A stretch of DNA of 64,000 nt from Variovorax sp. dw_308 (GTDB lineage Bacteria; Pseudomonadota; Gammaproteobacteria; Burkholderiales; Burkholderiaceae_C): contig NZ_JAATOM010000007.1 of assembly GCF_019207085.1 (NCBI RefSeq), positions 1 through 64,000 on the forward strand, given 5' to 3'. The position numbers were made by a program, and so were the translations under genes. Positions 58,269 through 64,000 of this stretch are shown piece after piece. The stretch's first letter is position 1. Each line of letters starts with the position of its first letter. The notes beneath the pieces were generated by a model, which searched no databases, was not told the origin of the DNA, and saw only the letters and a list, made by a program, of their open reading frames with translations.

Positions 58269-60070
58269 GGCTCGATGGGAAGGATGCGGTAGGCCCTGAC
58301 GCCGTCCTTTTCGAGGATCAGGCGGAAGTAGCGGTCGAAATCGGGTTGGGTGTGAATGTAAGGCGCAAGCGCCGTCTTGATGACGATGCTGCCGAAATCC
58401 TGCGCACGCAGTTTGCGCGCCAGTTGGGCCGGCGGCAGCATGATGAAGTCGGCATAGCGCCAGGGCCCGAACACGTCGCCATACATCAGGTCCGGCCCGA
58501 AGTAGAGCGAATCGTTCAGCATGACCTGGTAGGTCTTGCCTTCGACCGGATGCTCGCGCAGATGGTGCAGCACCTCGTAGCCCGCGATATGGCGCTTGAA
58601 GAAGGCCTCGCGGCTTTCAGGCGTGGGCGAGATCTCGCGGATGTTGCGCGCGGAGTGATAGACGCAGGCAGCGCCCAGCAGCAGGATGGCCACGACCCCG
58701 ATCGCCTTGCCCAGCGTGGTCTCTCGCCGGGTCGGCGGCAGGCTGGCAACGTCCGTAGCGCCCGCGCCGCGCTTACGCCAGGCATTGAGGATCCAGAGGC
58801 CAAGCTGATGCCAGCCCACCGCCGCCATCAACGCGATCAACGGCAGCGCCGGCGTGAGGTAGCGCGGGTAGCGCGAGGTCACGGCCCACACCAGCAGCGA
58901 CCAGCCGCAGAACAACATGGCGCCACGCGCGGCGCGCGATCGCCGCACCACCTCGCCGAAGGGCGCGAGCAGAACCGCCCACAACACGCCATTGGGCGGG
59001 TTCGAATGGTTCTCCTGCACGTCGACGAGCTGATGCTGGTAGTCGGCCTCGTTCCAGTTGGTGAAGCCGAAGAGATGCGCGCCCAGGGGATTGAAGGGGT
59101 CGCCCGTCATCAGCGCGTTGCGCGCGTACCAGTAGATGCACGGCAGCAGGAAGCAGCCGATGGCCAGCAGCCACACCTGCGGCCGGCGCTCGCGCACCAG
59201 CACGATCAGCCCCACCAGCGGCAGGAAGGTCAGCGACTGGTACTTGGAGCCGGCCGCCAGACCGAGGAAGAAGGCGCAGAGCGCGAGCCAGCGCACCCCG
59301 CGGTCCGGCGCCTCGGCATCGTCGAAATTGCGCCACCACCACCACAGCGCGACGAAGGCCACCAGCACGAACAGCGACACGGCCATGTCGATGTAGGCGT
59401 TGTCGTACTGGCCCATGAACAGCCAGATCGCGGCGCCCATGCAGGCGACGACCCGGCTCGCATGCATCACCCCCAGCCGGTAGATCACCAGCACCGACAG
59501 CCAGCCCGCCAGCGCATGCACCAGGTGCGGGAACACGTCGTCATAGACCTGCAACACGGCCGCGTAGAGCAGGTCGTAGTTGTACGGGAACCAGGGATAG
59601 CGCAGCCAGTCGTAGACGCCCAGCCGCCCGCTTTCCGCGACCTGCCGCGCATAGGGCAGGTGGTACATGATTTCGTCGTAGGTCACCGGCGGCGCGAGCG
59701 GCGCCAACAGCGTGGGCACCAGCGCGAGGAGGAGCCCGACCAGTGCGTAGCGGTCCACCCACGTGACCACGGGCGGCGCGGCAAAGGTCTGCCTGCGCCA
59801 TCCGCGCCACTGCAAGAGGGCAGCGATCACCCCGGCCGCGACAAGTCCCAGCACCGGCGCCCGCTGCAATGCGCCCACCAGCCCGAGCGCCTGCATCGCC
59901 ACCACGAAGAGGCCCAGGCCCAGCGAGGTCGCCATGCCCCATTCGAGCCAGCGATCACGCTGCGCCGGTTCAGCCGGGCGTGCAAGGACGGCCTGGCCCA
60001 GGCCCCAGCAGGCCGCGACGATGACGGCGAGCGCAGCGTAGTGCGTCGCCGCGAATATCAGCTTCTGAAT
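58265..60070 (-). CDS. ArnT/GT39-like membrane glycosyltransferase, possible ATT start
   Basis: The product has about twelve membrane segments, the GT39-type first loop with TYDEIMYHLPYARQV, and a hydrophilic C-terminal domain. The first ATG is at 59935 (556 residues), but an in-frame hydrophobic segment (FAATHYAALAVIVAACWGLG) is encoded upstream and looks like the missing first helix. The frame opens after the metH stop at 60086. GGGGGA lies seven bases before an ATT at 60070, which I take as the likeliest start; CTG 60061 is another option. It probably transfers a lipid-linked sugar made by the GT2 protein. Confidence 0.78.
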   Translation of the reverse strand: MQKLIFAATHYAALAVIVAACWGLGQAVLARPAEPAQRDRWLEWGMATSLGLGLFVVAMQALGLVGALQRAPVLGLVAAGVIAALLQWRGWRRQTFAAPPVVTWVDRYALVGLLLALVPTLLAPLAPPVTYDEIMYHLPYARQVAESGRLGVYDWLRYPWFPYNYDLLYAAVLQVYDDVFPHLVHALAGWLSVLVIYRLGVMHASRVVACMGAAIWLFMGQYDNAYIDMAVSLFVLVAFVALWWWWRNFDDAEAPDRGVRWLALCAFFLGLAAGSKYQSLTFLPLVGLIVLVRERRPQVWLLAIGCFLLPCIYWYARNALMTGDPFNPLGAHLFGFTNWNEADYQHQLVDVQENHSNPPNGVLWAVLLAPFGEVVRRSRAARGAMLFCGWSLLVWAVTSRYPRYLTPALPLIALMAAVGWHQLGLWILNAWRKRGAGATDVASLPPTRRETTLGKAIGVVAILLLGAACVYHSARNIREISPTPESREAFFKRHIAGYEVLHHLREHPVEGKTYQVMLNDSLYFGPDLMYGDVFGPWRYADFIMLPPAQLARKLRAQDFGSIVIKTALAPYIHTQPDFDRYFRLILEKDGVRAYRILPIEP

Positions 60071-60085
60071 GTCGGTTCCCCCGCG

Positions 60086-62830
<2,745 letters not shown>

Positions 62831-62859
62831 GGCACTCACCTGTGTGAATCGGGTCAGCA

Positions 62860-62951
62860 GGTGAGCGTCGTTGCGGAAAGACCTGGAGAAGTCCCAAGCC
62901 TGACATGCCCGGCGTGCATGGCGCCGGGGATGTTGCAACGCTCCTTGGGAG
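62860..62951 (-). promoter_or_regulatory. S-adenosylhomocysteine (SAH) riboswitch upstream of metH
   Basis: On the minus strand the leader contains the SAH riboswitch landmarks in order: CCCAAGGAGCGTTGCAAC, a variable GC hairpin (CCCGGCGCC to GCCGGGC), the conserved GTCAGGCTTGGG, and the closing strand GCAACGACGCTCACC. The closing strand pairs with GAGCGTTGC and the AGGCTTGG segment with CCCAAGG. It ends 29 bp before the metH start. The class turns on methionine-cycle genes when SAH is high. Confidence 0.87.
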
Positions 62952-63009
62952 CCGGGGATTTTAAGCGCTATGCCCCCACGTCTGTCGCGCCACCCTCAAG
63001 ACGAAAGGC

Positions 63010-63450
63010 TCAGGCCGCCTGGGCCTTGCCGCCCATCGCCGAGGCCGGCAAGCCGAAGACGCGGTCGAAGCCCCAGTTGAAGGCGAAGGTGTAGACGAGG
63101 AAGTAGGCCGACAGCGCCAGGTCCATCACGAGCGCCTGCCAGAGCGTCACGTCGAGCCACCAGGCCACCAGCGGCGCCAGCAGCGCGATCAGGCCGCCTT
63201 CGAAGCCGATGGCATGGACGATGCGCCGCTTGAGGCTGCGGCCGTGCGTCAGCTGGCGCGATTCCCAGGCCTCGAAGCCCAGGGTGTAGAAGAAGTTCCA
63301 GGCCAAGGCCACAGCCGACATGCTCACCGCCAACGGGCCCGAATGCGACAGCTGCTGACCCGACATCAGCGACAGGCCCACGCTGGAGCACAGGATCGCG
63401 AGGCCCTCGTAGAGGCTGAGGTAGACGACTTTGCGCTGGATGCCTTGCAT
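63010..63450 (-). CDS. PACE family efflux transporter
   Basis: The 146-residue protein has four membrane helices in two bacterial transmembrane pair (BTP) repeats. The first has MQGIQRKVVYLSLYEGLAIL and WNFFYTLGFEAWE; the second has RIVHAIGFEGGLIALL and YTFAFNWGFDRVFG. This is the AceI/PACE plan, small proton-driven exporters of biocides such as chlorhexidine. ATG 63450 fits the family start; 29 more in-frame codons lie upstream. It is divergent from a LysR gene that probably controls it. Confidence 0.87.
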   Translation of the reverse strand: MQGIQRKVVYLSLYEGLAILCSSVGLSLMSGQQLSHSGPLAVSMSAVALAWNFFYTLGFEAWESRQLTHGRSLKRRIVHAIGFEGGLIALLAPLVAWWLDVTLWQALVMDLALSAYFLVYTFAFNWGFDRVFGLPASAMGGKAQAA

Positions 63451-63492
63451 GATGGAACTGCCACTTGGATTCGTTGGGATGGGGGCAACTTT

Positions 63493-63521
63493 ATGACCAT
63501 CTTTCTGATATAAAAAGTCAT
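63493..63521. promoter_or_regulatory. Putative LysR operator between the PACE and LysR genes
   Basis: ATGAC (63493-63497) and GTCAT (63517-63521) form an inverted repeat in the AT-rich centre of the divergent promoter region. The element starts 43 bp before the PACE gene and ends 31 bp before the LysR gene. A LysR protein encoded next to its target commonly binds such a site. Confidence 0.4.
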
Positions 63522-63551
63522 CTTCTTTCAGTTTCATTGATAGATCGACCC

Positions 63552-64000
63552 ATGGCCTTCGCCAGCGAAACCGTCGAACTCTTCCTGGCCGTGCTGGACC
63601 AAGGCTCGTTTTCAGCGGCCGCGCGTTCGCTGGGCAGGGTGCCTTCGGCCGTCAGCATGGCCGTTGCACAGCTCGAGGCCGAACTTGATCTACAACTGTT
63701 CGACCGCGCCGGCCGCGAGCCCAAGCCGACGGCAGCCGCCCGTTCGCTGGAGCCGCAGGCGCGGCTGCTTTCGGCGCTGCTGAAGGCCTTGCAAGTGCAG
63801 GCGCTGGGCCTGACCCAGGGCCTGGAAAACCGGCTGACGCTGGCGATCGCGCCAGAACTCCTCTCCGCGCCCTGGAGCGCACCGCTGGCCGCATTGGCGC
63901 AGGAACACCCGCTGCTCGAAGTCGAGGTGCTGGCGGCGCCGCAAGCCGATGCGCTGGCGATGCTGCACACCGGCCGCGCCCAGCTCGCGCTGGTATTCGA
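63552..64000 (+). CDS. LysR family transcriptional regulator, 3' end outside the window
   Basis: The visible 149 residues contain the LysR winged HTH at 3-62 (VELFLAVLDQGSFSAAARSL and SVSMAVAQLEAELDLQLFDR) and the start of the effector domain (LTLAIAPELLSAP). The gene runs past the window end. It is divergent from the PACE exporter gene and probably controls it in response to a toxic compound, as is known for AceR-AceI pairs. Confidence 0.92.
   Translation, partial: MAFASETVELFLAVLDQGSFSAAARSLGRVPSAVSMAVAQLEAELDLQLFDRAGREPKPTAAARSLEPQARLLSALLKALQVQALGLTQGLENRLTLAIAPELLSAPWSAPLAALAQEHPLLEVEVLAAPQADALAMLHTGRAQLALVF

Overview
The window reads as a chromosomal stretch of a high-GC betaproteobacterium of the order Burkholderiales, most likely a Comamonadaceae member such as Variovorax. 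The grounds are codon usage, a split MetH under an SAH riboswitch, the porin-glnK-amtB order and the abundance of LysR/AraC regulators, ABC transporters and catabolic operons. This placement is inference from gene content. No rRNA, tRNA, CRISPR array, prophage or insertion sequence was seen.

1-8.5 kb: a nitrogen-responsive porin-glnK-amtB operon with a sigma-54 promoter and two NtrC-like sites, comM, two exported M20 hydrolases, a LysR regulator with its operator, an MFS carrier and a small His-rich exported peptide.

8.7-28.2 kb: a seven-gene minus-strand operon joins DUF1329, DUF1302, an RND/MMPL exporter and a YCF48-like protein to a class III PLP enzyme, an APH-fold kinase and an amino-acid permease. 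Kinase, PLP enzyme and permease resemble an amino-alcohol kinase/phospho-lyase route (ethanolamine or hydroxylysine type). A divergent SDR, a distant aldehyde dehydrogenase and this operon share a repeated operator: two half-sites 22 bp apart, about 95-104 bp before each start codon. The probable reader is the FeaR/XylS-like AraC protein at 26138-27088. Between them lie unrelated genes (HEPN-like protein, methyltransferase, nucleotide cyclase, AhpD-like protein). A EutR-like regulator follows.

28.2-37.5 kb: an antitoxin-like HTH gene followed by a decayed nucleotidyltransferase-like gene, a DUF3313 lipoprotein, a two-component system (sensor with an ABC-type periplasmic domain and a FixJ-type regulator) that brackets two small membrane genes, a cation/proton antiporter, a lone receiver protein, a glycine-zipper lipoprotein and a GNAT acetyltransferase.

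37.5-56.9 kb: the most notable region, a candidate reductive nicotinate/nicotinamide degradation locus. It encodes an exported nicotinamidase, NicA and cytochrome-fused NicB (nicotinate to 6-hydroxynicotinate), a 6-hydroxynicotinate reductase-like protein, ferredoxin-NADP reductase and enamidase (to 2-formylglutarate). A branched-chain-type ABC importer, a TetR regulator, a LysE exporter, a UPF0280 protein and two DUF1185 paralogues accompany them. Operon junctions carry a family of long hairpin repeats, and nicB contains a translated REP-like inverted pair.

56.9-64 kb: a minus-strand run of an SAH riboswitch, the C-terminal part of split metH, a GT39-type glycosyltransferase that may start at ATT, a GT2 glycosyltransferase and GtrA, then a PACE-type transporter divergent from a LysR regulator cut off by the window end.
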